Shown here in pieces: positions 8,474 to 17,126 of a stretch of 39,604 bases of DNA. The DNA lies in NCBI GenBank assembly GCA_030595795.1, contig JAUVCH010000023.1, positions 1-39,604 on the forward strand, written 5' to 3'. The stretch's first letter is position 1. Every line of letters starts with the position of its first letter. The notes beneath the pieces are model-generated. The model saw only the letters and a program-made list of their open reading frames with translations, ran no database searches and was not told where the DNA came from. The position numbers were made by a program, and so were the translations under genes. This DNA is from Gammaproteobacteria bacterium (GTDB taxonomy: Bacteria; Pseudomonadota; Gammaproteobacteria; GCA-001735895).

Positions 8474-10543
8474 ATGACTCATAGTAACGCTATTGATCTG
8501 TATTGTTTGCCTCAACGACTCATCAAACGTGATGGCGCTGAGGTTAAATTTGATCAAAAGAGAATCCAACGGGCGTTAGTTAAGGCAGGCGAGGTTACAC
8601 AGGAATTCAGTGAAACAGAAGCCAGCCTGTTAACACAGCAGATAATCAAGGTAATCAGTCACCGATTCTCCGATCATAATATTGCCGATGTGGAGGCAGT
8701 ACAGGATATTGTCGAGCAGGTCTTGATTAGTGCCAATCACATTCAGACCGCGCGCGCCTATATTGGCTATCGACAGCGACACCAGCAACTCAGGCAAGAT
8801 AAGAAAACCCTGGTGGATGTGTCGTCATCGATTAACGAGTATCTCGACAGGTCTGACTGGAGGGTGCGCGCCAATGCCAATCAGGGTTACTCGCTGGGTG
8901 GCCTGATTCTGAATACTTCCGGAAAAATGATTGCCAATTACTGGCTGAGTCATGTTTATCCGCAGGAAATAGGTGAGTCGCATAGAAACGGTGACCTGCA
9001 TATTCATGACCTGGATATGTTAGCAGGCTATTGTGCAGGCTGGTCGTTACGAACCTTGTTGGCCGAGGGCCTAAACGGTGTCGTCAGCCGGGTAGAGGCT
9101 GGCCCGCCGAAGCATATGTCTTCCGCCATCGGCCAAATTGTTAATTTTCTCGGCACCTTGCAAAATGAATGGGCTGGAGCTCAGGCTTTTAGTTCCTTCG
9201 ATACTTATATGGCACCCTATGTGCGTAAGGATGATTTGAGCTACGAGCAGTTACGTCAACAAATCCAGGAGTTGATATATAACCTGAACGTGCCGTCGCG
9301 TTGGGGGACTCAGACCCCTTTTACCAATCTGACTTTCGACTGGGTCTGCCCCGAGGATCTGGTCGATCAAATTCCGCTGATTGCGGGCGAGGAGCAGCCA
9401 TTTAGTTATGGCGATTTGCAGGCCGAAATGGATATGATTAATCGGGCCTATATCGAGGTCATGATGGAAGGTGATGAAAAAGGCCGCGTGTTTACCTTTC
9501 CGATACCGACTTACAATATTACTGAGGATTTTGTCTGGGATTCGAAAAATGCAGACCTGTTATTTGAAATGACCGCCAAGTATGGCCTGCCTTACTTTCA
9601 GAATTTTATTAACTCCGAACTGAAACCTAATATGATCCGTTCCATGTGCTGTCGTCTTCAGCTTGATTTGCGCGAACTGCTGAAGCGGGGCAATGGTCTG
9701 TTTGGGTCGGCGGAACAGACGGGTTCACTCGGTGTCGTCACCATTAACTGCGCTCGACTCGGTTATCTCTATAAAGGCGACCAGGTGAGTTTATATGCCG
9801 CACTCGATTCATTGCTAAGCCAGGCCAGGAACAGTCTGGAGATTAAACGAAAAGAAATTCAGCGACACATGGATGCCGGATTATTTCCATACACGCAGCG
9901 ATACCTGGGCACCCTGAGGAACCACTTTTCGACTATTGGGGTGAATGGAATCAATGAAATGATTCGTAATTTCTCTGCCGACAGCGAAGATATAACCACC
10001 GCCGATGGACGGCAGATGGCTATCGAGTTTCTGGATCATATCCGCGACCGCATGGTCGAGTTTCAGACAGAAACCGGCCATATGTACAATCTTGAGGCGA
10101 CTCCTGCGGAAGGTACCACCTATCGATTTGCGAAGGAAGATCTCAAACGTTATCCCGACATCCTACAGGCTGGTAGTACGGATAAACCTTACTATACCAA
10201 TTCATCGCAATTACCTGTGGGCTATACCGACGACCCATTCGAAGCTCTGCAGATGCAGGATGAGCTTCAAAAAAAATATACCGGCGGAACCGTTTTACAT
10301 TTGTATATGAGCGAGCGGATATCGAGCATCGAGGCCTGTAAGAAGCTGGTTAAACGCGCGCTTGGTCGGTTTAGACTACCCTATATCACCATCACCCCGA
10401 CTTTCTCGATCTGTCCCGATCATGGCTATTTGAGCGGCGAGCACGAATTTTGCCCGCGCTGCGACGATGAGTTGATAGCGAGAAAAATAAATAACTTGAA
10501 TAAACCTAAGGAGATCAGTCATGCATCAGAACACGCCCGTTAA
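8474..10543 (+). CDS. nrdD: Anaerobic (class III) ribonucleoside-triphosphate reductase, main catalytic polypeptide lacking the glycyl-radical tail
   Basis: 689 aa. An N-terminal ATP-cone (from about residue 12, LIKRDGAEVKFDQKRI) senses ATP/dATP. The ten-stranded barrel includes the NLTFDWVCPEDL and INCARLGYLY regions. Near the end a zinc-ribbon-like motif CPDHGYLSGEHEFCPRC (about 648-664) is seen, with His in place of one usual Cys. After it, a normal NrdD would continue into the RVxGY glycyl-radical loop, but this frame instead reads about 25 unrelated residues and stops. The radical loop is on the next ORF, overlapping by 23 bp in another frame. Ribosome site GAGGG lies upstream of the ATG. 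It reduces NTPs to dNTPs without oxygen. Confidence 0.92.
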   Translation: MTHSNAIDLYCLPQRLIKRDGAEVKFDQKRIQRALVKAGEVTQEFSETEASLLTQQIIKVISHRFSDHNIADVEAVQDIVEQVLISANHIQTARAYIGYRQRHQQLRQDKKTLVDVSSSINEYLDRSDWRVRANANQGYSLGGLILNTSGKMIANYWLSHVYPQEIGESHRNGDLHIHDLDMLAGYCAGWSLRTLLAEGLNGVVSRVEAGPPKHMSSAIGQIVNFLGTLQNEWAGAQAFSSFDTYMAPYVRKDDLSYEQLRQQIQELIYNLNVPSRWGTQTPFTNLTFDWVCPEDLVDQIPLIAGEEQPFSYGDLQAEMDMINRAYIEVMMEGDEKGRVFTFPIPTYNITEDFVWDSKNADLLFEMTAKYGLPYFQNFINSELKPNMIRSMCCRLQLDLRELLKRGNGLFGSAEQTGSLGVVTINCARLGYLYKGDQVSLYAALDSLLSQARNSLEIKRKEIQRHMDAGLFPYTQRYLGTLRNHFSTIGVNGINEMIRNFSADSEDITTADGRQMAIEFLDHIRDRMVEFQTETGHMYNLEATPAEGTTYRFAKEDLKRYPDILQAGSTDKPYYTNSSQLPVGYTDDPFEALQMQDELQKKYTGGTVLHLYMSERISSIEACKKLVKRALGRFRLPYITITPTFSICPDHGYLSGEHEFCPRCDDELIARKINNLNKPKEISHASEHAR

Positions 10544-10682
10544 ATTAAAAGATGAAGAAAGAACTCGTTGCGAAATCTGGACGCGGGTGATGGGTTACCA
10601 TCGACCCTTAAGTTCGTTTAACCCCGGTAAACAGTCAGAACATGATGAGCGTAAATTTTTCCAGGAAAAAACAGTCCTCTGA
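10521..10682 (+). CDS. Stand-alone glycyl-radical domain of class III ribonucleotide reductase
   Basis: 53 aa. It carries RVMGYHRPLSSFNPGKQ (residues 22-38), the conserved C-terminal loop of NrdD whose glycine (G25) becomes the stable radical after NrdG activation, followed by the family's typical SEHDERKFFQE tail. The ATG at 10521 has a strong AAGGAG 8 bp upstream, inside the end of nrdD, so it looks independently translated. It overlaps nrdD by 23 bp in the +1 frame and overlaps nrdG by 41 bp. The radical domain therefore seems to be a separate subunit that docks onto NrdD, comparable in principle to YfiD and pyruvate formate-lyase. A sequencing error or a programmed +1 shift that joins the two frames is the alternative. 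Confidence 0.87.
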   Translation: MHQNTPVKLKDEERTRCEIWTRVMGYHRPLSSFNPGKQSEHDERKFFQEKTVL

Positions 10683-11367
10683 ATTAATTCAGATTGGTGG
10701 GGTGACGCCCTTTACCACCATCGATTATCCGGGTGAGCTGGCGGCGGTTTTGTTTCTTCAGGGTTGCCCCTGGCGTTGTGACTATTGTCATAACAAAGGT
10801 TTTATAGACCGAAAGCAGGTAGCCGCTGTTTCCTGGGAGTCGGTACTGGATTTCCTGGGCGAACGCAAAACCTTGCTCGATGCCGTGGTGTTCAGTGGTG
10901 GAGAACCAACCCTGCAAACCGGACTGCCTGAGGCGATACAGCAGGTAAAGCATCTGGGCTTTAAGATAGGACTGCATAGCGCAGGAGTTTATCCAGCTCG
11001 TCTGCAAAAACTGTTACCCTGGCTGGACTGGGTAGGGCTCGATATTAAAGCTCCGGCATCGCGATACTCGGCAATCACCGGCGTCTCTAACTCGGCCGAG
11101 CGGGCATGGGATAGTGCACGCTTGCTAGTTGATTCGGATGTCGATTATGAAATAAGAACAACATTGCACCCGAAATTAATTAGTCGAAGCGATTTGTATC
11201 AACTGGTTGATGAACTAAAGCAAATTAATGTACGCCATTACAGAGTCCAGAAATGTAATACCAGATATTGTTCTGATGACAACATAACCGAGCAGGATTT
11301 CAACAACTTAGAGCTAAGTGATCAGGACAGGATCGGGAACATTTTTCCGAGTTTTGAATATCGCTGA
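10642..11367 (+). CDS. nrdG: Anaerobic ribonucleotide reductase-activating radical SAM protein
   Basis: 241 aa radical SAM enzyme that installs the glycyl radical on class III ribonucleotide reductase. The 4Fe-4S/SAM motif is GCPWRCDYCHN (C42, C46, C49), followed by the FSGGEPTLQ glycine-rich segment that contacts SAM. It belongs to the longer NrdG2-like branch that begins with a GGVTPFTTIDYPG segment. Two consecutive ATGs (10642, 10645) lie inside the 3' end of the glycyl-radical ORF, so translation is probably coupled across all three genes. Confidence 0.9.
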   Translation: MMSVNFSRKKQSSELIQIGGVTPFTTIDYPGELAAVLFLQGCPWRCDYCHNKGFIDRKQVAAVSWESVLDFLGERKTLLDAVVFSGGEPTLQTGLPEAIQQVKHLGFKIGLHSAGVYPARLQKLLPWLDWVGLDIKAPASRYSAITGVSNSAERAWDSARLLVDSDVDYEIRTTLHPKLISRSDLYQLVDELKQINVRHYRVQKCNTRYCSDDNITEQDFNNLELSDQDRIGNIFPSFEYR

Positions 11368-11434
11368 TTTATTCTGCCTTTTGCCTATATAGGGCTATAA
11401 TCAAGGTCATTGCCATTTTCCGATAAATGATATT

Positions 11435-13615
11435 TTGACGCTCGAAAAACTCAGCCCCACTTTTACTGATCCCTCGCAGCCAGACCTGGCTGAGGAAAAC
11501 CGCTTATTGCGTCAGCGTATCAAGGTGATGGAGAAAGAAGCCAATGTCCTGGCCGAGCGTAATCTGTTACTCGCCAGTTCGATAAAGCTCGGGTACTGGG
11601 AATGGGATGAAGTTGAGAACAAGCCCGCTTACCTCTCCGAGGCCTTCGCCGAAATTTTTGGGCTGGAATTATCGACGCTTTATGAAGTCTACCAGAATGA
11701 AGAAGACCTTTATAAATTCATCCATCCAGAAGATCTTGGAATTTACCAGGGGCATGTAGAAAAGCTCGCTTTAGACAAGAATGATCGAGGGCAAGTATAT
11801 GCTTTCGACTATCGTGTTATTCGGCCTTCGGGTGAAGTTCGAAACGTTAGGGAACTGGAATACGGCGTAGAGCAAAAGGATGGTGTTCTGATTCGGTCAT
11901 TCGGTGCTGTGCAGGACACGACCGAATATCATCGGGCTTTGATGGAGCTGAAGGATAGCGATCAGCGCTACAGTGTCCTGTTTAAGCACCTACCGGTCGG
12001 TATACAGGAACAGGACTATACCGCCGTTAAGAAAGTGCTCGATAAAATCACAGCGGATGGCGTCGAAGATTTGAAGTCATATCTGGAAAATAACGAGGTG
12101 TTGGTTAAATTTGCTGCCAAGGAAATGCGCACCACCAGAGTTAATCAGGTATTGCTGGATATACACAGGGCGGGTTCGTTCAAGAATTTTTCTGAAGACG
12201 ATCTTGATGTCGAAAGCTGGTGGGACGAGAGCTGGCTGGAGTTCTATATATCAGAGTTCATAGCGCTACTTGGGCCGGATCATATCCACTTTGCCGAAAA
12301 ATCCGATACACGAATAGATGATAGTCCCTTCGAGACCCGGTATATTACACGGGTACTTGGTGGCTACGAAGATACCTGGGAAAGGGTCATTACGGTGCAC
12401 GAGGATATAACCGAACGTAGGCAAAATGAACTGGCATTAATCGCAGCGAAAGCTGAAGCGGAAAATGCGAATCAGGCCAAGAGTCAGTTTTTATCCAGCA
12501 TGAGCCATGAATTGCGTACTCCGCTCAACGCGATCATGGGATTTTCGCAATTATTCGAATACGACAGAAGCCTCACTCAACTGCAGCAGTCAAAAGCCCA
12601 CGAAATTTATGAAGCGGGTTCACACCTGTTATCGTTGGTGAATGATATTCTGGATTTATCCCGAGTCGAATCGGGAGAATTTGATTTGTTGATCGAAGTG
12701 GTTCCACTATTGGAAATAATAGAAGATGCGGCTAAATGGATTGGGAATTTGGCGAGGGAGAGGAATATTAGCGTCGAGCTTGATGCCACGGTATTCGAGG
12801 GGATTTTCGTTGAAGCCGATAGATTAAAACTGAAGCAAATACTCTTAAATCTACTCTCCAACGCGGTCAAGTACAATCGACCAGAAGGCAATGTCAGTAT
12901 TATTTGTGAACAACTGGACGAGCGAATACGAATAGGCATTAAAGACACCGGCCTCGGCATACCAGAAAAGTTAAAGGATGCTTTGTTTGAACCGTTTAAC
13001 CGCCTTGGGGCGGAAGCCAGTGATATCGAAGGAACCGGAATTGGATTGGTTATAACTCGTCAATTAGCAATTAAAATGAATGGCCTAATCGACGTGGATA
13101 GCAAAGTAGGCGAGGGAAGTACCTTTTGGGTTGAACTACCACGGGCTCAAATTATTCAGGTCGAAGCAGGGGGGCTTGCCGAAATTTCAATCCATGATCC
13201 AGAAATTGCGATAAAAAAGACCGCAGATCTTACACAGTTGAAAATTCTGGTTGCCGAAGATAATCCAGTTAATAGAGAATTAATATCGGCCCAGCTCGAA
13301 GTTCTCCAATGCAGCGCGGACTATGCTGAAAATGGAGTCGAGGCATTGAAATTGTGGCAGGAGGAAGATTATCAAATTTTATTGACTGATATTCGTATGC
13401 CAATTATGGATGGCCACGAACTGATTAAAAGGGTTCGCGCGCTGGAGATCGAAACAGGGAATGCTTCGGTCATTGTTGCGATAACGGCTAACGCAATGCA
13501 CGACGATATTGAAAGCTGCTTCGCTTCGGGTGCTAATGACGTGTTAAACAAGCCTTTCGATCTTAAAGACTTGCAATTACTGCTTGAAAAGTGGGCTGCA
13601 ACCATAACCCTTTGA
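11435..13615 (+). CDS. PAS-domain hybrid sensor histidine kinase/response regulator
   Basis: 726 aa with no transmembrane segment, so it is probably cytosolic. In order: a short coiled coil (about 20-45); a PAS/PAC domain (about 48-165, with YWEWDE and the PAC phrase VRSFGAVQDTTE-like); a second divergent PAS (about 175-330) of the type found in multi-PAS kinases, ending in VHEDITERRQ; a HisKA domain with phospho-acceptor H358 in MSHELRTPL; a HATPase with NLLSNAVKY, DTGLGIP and GTGIGLVI; and a REC domain with D652 in LLTDIRMPIMDG. The start is an uncertain TTG; an ATG at 11528 would trim 31 residues. No partner output gene is adjacent, so its target is unknown. Confidence 0.85.
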   Translation: MTLEKLSPTFTDPSQPDLAEENRLLRQRIKVMEKEANVLAERNLLLASSIKLGYWEWDEVENKPAYLSEAFAEIFGLELSTLYEVYQNEEDLYKFIHPEDLGIYQGHVEKLALDKNDRGQVYAFDYRVIRPSGEVRNVRELEYGVEQKDGVLIRSFGAVQDTTEYHRALMELKDSDQRYSVLFKHLPVGIQEQDYTAVKKVLDKITADGVEDLKSYLENNEVLVKFAAKEMRTTRVNQVLLDIHRAGSFKNFSEDDLDVESWWDESWLEFYISEFIALLGPDHIHFAEKSDTRIDDSPFETRYITRVLGGYEDTWERVITVHEDITERRQNELALIAAKAEAENANQAKSQFLSSMSHELRTPLNAIMGFSQLFEYDRSLTQLQQSKAHEIYEAGSHLLSLVNDILDLSRVESGEFDLLIEVVPLLEIIEDAAKWIGNLARERNISVELDATVFEGIFVEADRLKLKQILLNLLSNAVKYNRPEGNVSIICEQLDERIRIGIKDTGLGIPEKLKDALFEPFNRLGAEASDIEGTGIGLVITRQLAIKMNGLIDVDSKVGEGSTFWVELPRAQIIQVEAGGLAEISIHDPEIAIKKTADLTQLKILVAEDNPVNRELISAQLEVLQCSADYAENGVEALKLWQEEDYQILLTDIRMPIMDGHELIKRVRALEIETGNASVIVAITANAMHDDIESCFASGANDVLNKPFDLKDLQLLLEKWAATITL

Positions 13616-13649
13616 GGGTAATCAACGACACTTTTTATCAGCGATAAAG

Positions 13650-14882
13650 CTAGCCTGCCTCATTTTTGAGCGAGTTCTGAGCCCGCCTGTAAAATAAGAA
13701 CAAAGCGACCGCAGTGGCAGTGCCAAACCAAAATGTCGAGGTCAGAATATTGAGCAGAGTTGGTTCGTCAACCGATGCACCTTTCTCTAACCCTGATGCC
13801 AATGCGAGTAATAGCAAGGCAAAAAATAGGCGTTCGGATAATCCCTGTAGAGACAGATAGGTAGCACGTTGTTCGCGGCTAATGCGCGGTGCAATGGCGG
13901 CTCTGACCGGCGCGTGTACCACGGCCATCGGAAAGTTCCGCGCACAAATCAATAGGGCGACAATCGGGCTAATCGCGACAGCCATGGCGGCAACTATGCC
14001 TAGTTGAATTATCATTGCCAGTGCCATTAAACCGACCAGCCCCAGTTTCGAGTGCCATTGGGTACTCAGTTTTGCGCCGATGGCACCCCCAAACATCGAG
14101 ATAGAGATAACAATCCCAGATAATAGAGGGGCGTATGACGATGCATCGAGTATGGGTAGTTGTAAAAGTGTCAGATAGGGCTGATAGAATTCGAATACAA
14201 TATGCGCCATAGCATAAAGCACGATAGTCACCAGGAATATCCAGCCCAAAAGAGGATTACGCAGTCGCTTAAAGCAGCCGAAAACAACGCTAATGAAACT
14301 CTCAGGAATGTCTACCAGATCAGTCGAATGCACGGGTTCGACAAAGCGCCATACCAGAAATGCCATGCCAATAGCGCTGATCATCGAAAAACCATAAGCC
14401 AGGCGTAAATCGATTAAACCCAATGCGCCACCCGTAAAGGTCGCAATTGCCAGCATAGTTAAGCCGAGTTGCTCGGCCCTGGCTTCACGCTGCTGGTATT
14501 CAGTTTCGCGTCCAAGGGCTTTTAGGCTGTCGTAGTGAAGAGCGGTATCGGTTCCAGACTGCATCGCAATGCCCGCTGCGAGGAAAAACTGACCAGCCGC
14601 AAACCACCAGAAATTGTCGCCGACAATAAAGCAGCTATAAGACAAAATCAACGAAGCCGCTGCCAATAGCAGAGTTTTACGACGCCCCATACGATCCGAA
14701 AAATATCCCGAGGGTACTTCGAGTAAAAATACTGACAGGTAGTAAGTCGCCGATAGCTGGATCACCTGTTCCAGGGGTAGACTCTGACTCATATACAGGA
14801 AGAACACCGGAATCCAGGCAAGGCCGTCGGAGGCCACACGAAACCAGGGATAGATTCGAATATTACTTTCCAGTGATTGCAA
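13650..14882 (-). CDS. Major facilitator superfamily transporter
   Basis: 410 aa with about twelve hydrophobic segments. The MFS loop 2-3 motif is present as GYFSDRMGRRKTLLL. The start is a TTG 14 bp after the stop of the FAD-oxidase gene; no in-frame ATG is available nearby. As the last gene of the SDH-like/fumarase/oxidase operon it may import that pathway's organic acid or export a product, but the fold alone does not give the substrate. Confidence 0.8.
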   Translation of the reverse strand: MQSLESNIRIYPWFRVASDGLAWIPVFFLYMSQSLPLEQVIQLSATYYLSVFLLEVPSGYFSDRMGRRKTLLLAAASLILSYSCFIVGDNFWWFAAGQFFLAAGIAMQSGTDTALHYDSLKALGRETEYQQREARAEQLGLTMLAIATFTGGALGLIDLRLAYGFSMISAIGMAFLVWRFVEPVHSTDLVDIPESFISVVFGCFKRLRNPLLGWIFLVTIVLYAMAHIVFEFYQPYLTLLQLPILDASSYAPLLSGIVISISMFGGAIGAKLSTQWHSKLGLVGLMALAMIIQLGIVAAMAVAISPIVALLICARNFPMAVVHAPVRAAIAPRISREQRATYLSLQGLSERLFFALLLLALASGLEKGASVDEPTLLNILTSTFWFGTATAVALFLFYRRAQNSLKNEAG

Positions 14883-14896
14883 ATGTTTGCCCTGGT

Positions 14897-16456
14897 TTAG
14901 ATATAGGGTGGCAGCGCTCGCCCGTTAAATAACCTCGAAGCAGAACGGATCACTGGTATTTGTTGTTCAAACTTTTTCTTCAACGCCAACGGGGCACCTT
15001 CTGGCCCGCCAAAGGCTGGGAAAATTTCCATTTCGGATGCCACACTTTTTTCACCACCAATAAATTCAGAGCCGGAAGCCTCGCAAATTTCCTGTAGTGT
15101 TCGATAAAAAATATCACGTTGTTGATGGAGATGGGTCTCGGCTTCCTGATATGAATCTTCGTCATCACAGGCAAAAGTAATTCGATTATGCGGGTCAACC
15201 CCGAAAGGGTTGAGGTGACCGTAAACCAGAATTTCACCTCGTATTTCCTCATTGGACGAAAAATAATCATTGACTGAATCAACGTAAATTTCGTTGGCAC
15301 GCCATAAATCAGCGACAGTTTTTTCAACCGATTTGGGATTGATTCTAACGGTGGCATCAGTATGTCCCTTATAAATATATTCACCTCTGGGTGATTGGGT
15401 GCGCGCGGCGTAGGGAACGCCTTCGCGTATCGCTCGCATTTGATTGGGGTCGTTGAAAACTTCGGTGAATTCAAGATTAATGCCGGTAATGGTGAAGTCT
15501 TCCGCCTCTGCATTGTCAACCAGGGTAAATAAAAATTCATCGACTGGTAGGTGGCTATATCCATTGACGAAGATAAGACCATCGGCGTCGGCTGTCTGGC
15601 AGTTGTCGGAAAGAATTTTCGCTCGGTCAATCAGGGCATTGTCGCCCGAGCGTAGAAAAGGCTGCATCGATGCTACGGTGATATGTTCGAGACCAAGAAT
15701 TATATCTTTTGTAAGTAGTGTTTCTTTTTCAGGACTAAAATAGGCGAGTGGAGAAAAATGCGCCAACAGGCGAGCTAAATCTCTGGGTTGATTACTAACA
15801 GGAATCGCAAAAGCAATTTCATTCTCAGGGAGTTGGTAATAATCACAACAAACCGCACTGACCAGGCCGCTCCAACCGAAGCTACCGGCATAAGCATTGA
15901 GGCTCGTGCCCTGAATAGATTTGATAGTTTCTCCATTGTATAAAGCAATTTCTCGCACGCTATCACTAAAATAGCGACGTTGTGGTCCCATGCCACCAGT
16001 CATAAACGTGGCCCCTACCTGAGCATAGGTGTAGCTGGTTAAGTCGGCTCCCAGTACCCTGAACTGCGAACCTAATTGTTCGGCAAGTGCCTGGTTAAGC
16101 TGTTCCAGAGTAATCGCACTACCGGCATAAATTTGATTTTTCTGTTGATCGATAATGATTTCATCGAGGGCGATTTTTGTAATATCAACGCTATTGCCAT
16201 TTGTAACTGGGGGGTTGGGAGTCGCGGTGAACTGCAGGCCAACAACAATACTATCGGCTGGTTTTTCTACCTGGAATACCCCGCCACCGGCCGAACAGGC
16301 CGACAAGGGAAGTAAGTGAAGCTTGTCACCGTAGGTGCTTTTTAGCTCGTTCATTGTATCGAGGAGGGCATTGCCTTTTATTGAATAAACACTATCAAGA
16401 ATAATAGCGTTATTCTCACCATCGACGATTTCAGGGTTTATCGACTGCAAATCCAT
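14897..16456 (-). CDS. FAD-linked oxidoreductase of the PCMH/VAO type (GlcD/D-lactate dehydrogenase-like)
   Basis: 519 aa. The FAD-binding PCMH half is recognisable from about residues 25-210: a parallel beta segment with DEIIIDQQKNQIYAGSAIT, the LGADLTSYTYAQVGATFMTGG pyrophosphate loop region, then SVREIALYNGETI and GSFGWSGLVSAV. The C-terminal half carries substrate-cap and bundle features, including ILVYGHLNPFGVDPH. Family members oxidise 2-hydroxyacids or similar substrates to oxo compounds. Its ATG abuts the stop of the fumarase beta gene (TAAATG). Acting after a hydratase, it could oxidise the resulting malate-like 2-hydroxyacid; this is inference. Its motifs are less canonical than those of GlcD or Dld, so the substrate is open. 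Confidence 0.7.
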   Translation of the reverse strand: MDLQSINPEIVDGENNAIILDSVYSIKGNALLDTMNELKSTYGDKLHLLPLSACSAGGGVFQVEKPADSIVVGLQFTATPNPPVTNGNSVDITKIALDEIIIDQQKNQIYAGSAITLEQLNQALAEQLGSQFRVLGADLTSYTYAQVGATFMTGGMGPQRRYFSDSVREIALYNGETIKSIQGTSLNAYAGSFGWSGLVSAVCCDYYQLPENEIAFAIPVSNQPRDLARLLAHFSPLAYFSPEKETLLTKDIILGLEHITVASMQPFLRSGDNALIDRAKILSDNCQTADADGLIFVNGYSHLPVDEFLFTLVDNAEAEDFTITGINLEFTEVFNDPNQMRAIREGVPYAARTQSPRGEYIYKGHTDATVRINPKSVEKTVADLWRANEIYVDSVNDYFSSNEEIRGEILVYGHLNPFGVDPHNRITFACDDEDSYQEAETHLHQQRDIFYRTLQEICEASGSEFIGGEKSVASEMEIFPAFGGPEGAPLALKKKFEQQIPVIRSASRLFNGRALPPYI

Positions 16457-17119
16457 TTACATCAACTCGTCTTTGCGATTACGAGTTTCACCATAGCGAT
16501 GCAGCGCCGGTTCCTTTAGTCCATCGTAGAGCGCTTCGATATTCTCGTTCACCAGCTTACCCTGTTGTGCAAACAACGAGTTGCCTTCGAGGTCGCTATC
16601 GACCAGGAAGGGGCCAAAGTCTTTCACCCGGAACAGCCACATCGCCTGCGCTATGCCCAACTCATCGAGCCAGTGCACCGCTTCGACATCCTCAACACCA
16701 CGTCCTAACAACGCACCAGTGCCGTAGCCGACGGTGGTTAAATAAACCACACTACGTGGTGCCAGTATCTCTTTATAATCCTTTTCCGGCAGGCCGCCTT
16801 TGCCGATGAGTATTTTAGTCTGGGTTAAATCGAGCCAGTCGGCCAGATATTTGGAAAAGCGAAAACTTGCCGTTGCGGTAACGCCGCCGATATTAAAGCT
16901 ACCGTCGTCCTGCAATGCTGCGGCTGGCGAACAATGGAAATTAACATTGCTGGATGAGGCAAGACCTGCCGGTAGCTCGTCGCCGCCGTTCAGAATACGA
17001 TCGTACACGCCTTCGCGGGCGGTGTAGACAATGCCATTTAGATAAACAATTGAGCCCATTTGCAGTTCTGCAATTGCCTCGGGGCTGGCGGGAAGATCGA
17101 GCGATACTTTGTTCAACAT
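16457..17119 (-). CDS. Class I fumarase / L(+)-tartrate dehydratase beta subunit
   Basis: 220 aa from ATG 17119, which has a GGGAGGAA ribosome site in the end of the alpha gene 7 bp upstream. The frame is open 101 codons further, but that part is antisense to nothing useful and overlaps the alpha gene. The protein has the Fumerase_C layout: VYLNGIVYTAREGVYDRI, the ASFRFSKYLADWLD segment, LIGKGGLP and EAVHWLDELG. With the alpha subunit it forms an oxygen-sensitive 4Fe-4S hydro-lyase acting on fumarate, tartrate, or a substituted fumarate such as mesaconate. The split two-subunit form resembles TtdAB and archaeal-type fumarases. Confidence 0.85.
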   Translation of the reverse strand: MLNKVSLDLPASPEAIAELQMGSIVYLNGIVYTAREGVYDRILNGGDELPAGLASSSNVNFHCSPAAALQDDGSFNIGGVTATASFRFSKYLADWLDLTQTKILIGKGGLPEKDYKEILAPRSVVYLTTVGYGTGALLGRGVEDVEAVHWLDELGIAQAMWLFRVKDFGPFLVDSDLEGNSLFAQQGKLVNENIEALYDGLKEPALHRYGETRNRKDELM

Positions 17120-17126
17120 AATTTGT

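Noticed and set aside
10507..10545. Programmed +1 frameshift joining nrdD and the radical ORF
   Set aside because: No slippery motif is seen, and the small ORF has its own ATG and AAGGAG; independent translation is the simpler reading, though not excluded.
11381..11401. TATAAT-like promoter before the hybrid kinase
   Set aside because: The -10 (11396-11401) is good but no -35 lies at the right spacing, so it was not listed.
13631..13649. Possible terminator between the hybrid kinase and MFS genes
   Set aside because: CTTTTTATC and GATAAAG pair only through A/T bases with bulges; too weak to call.
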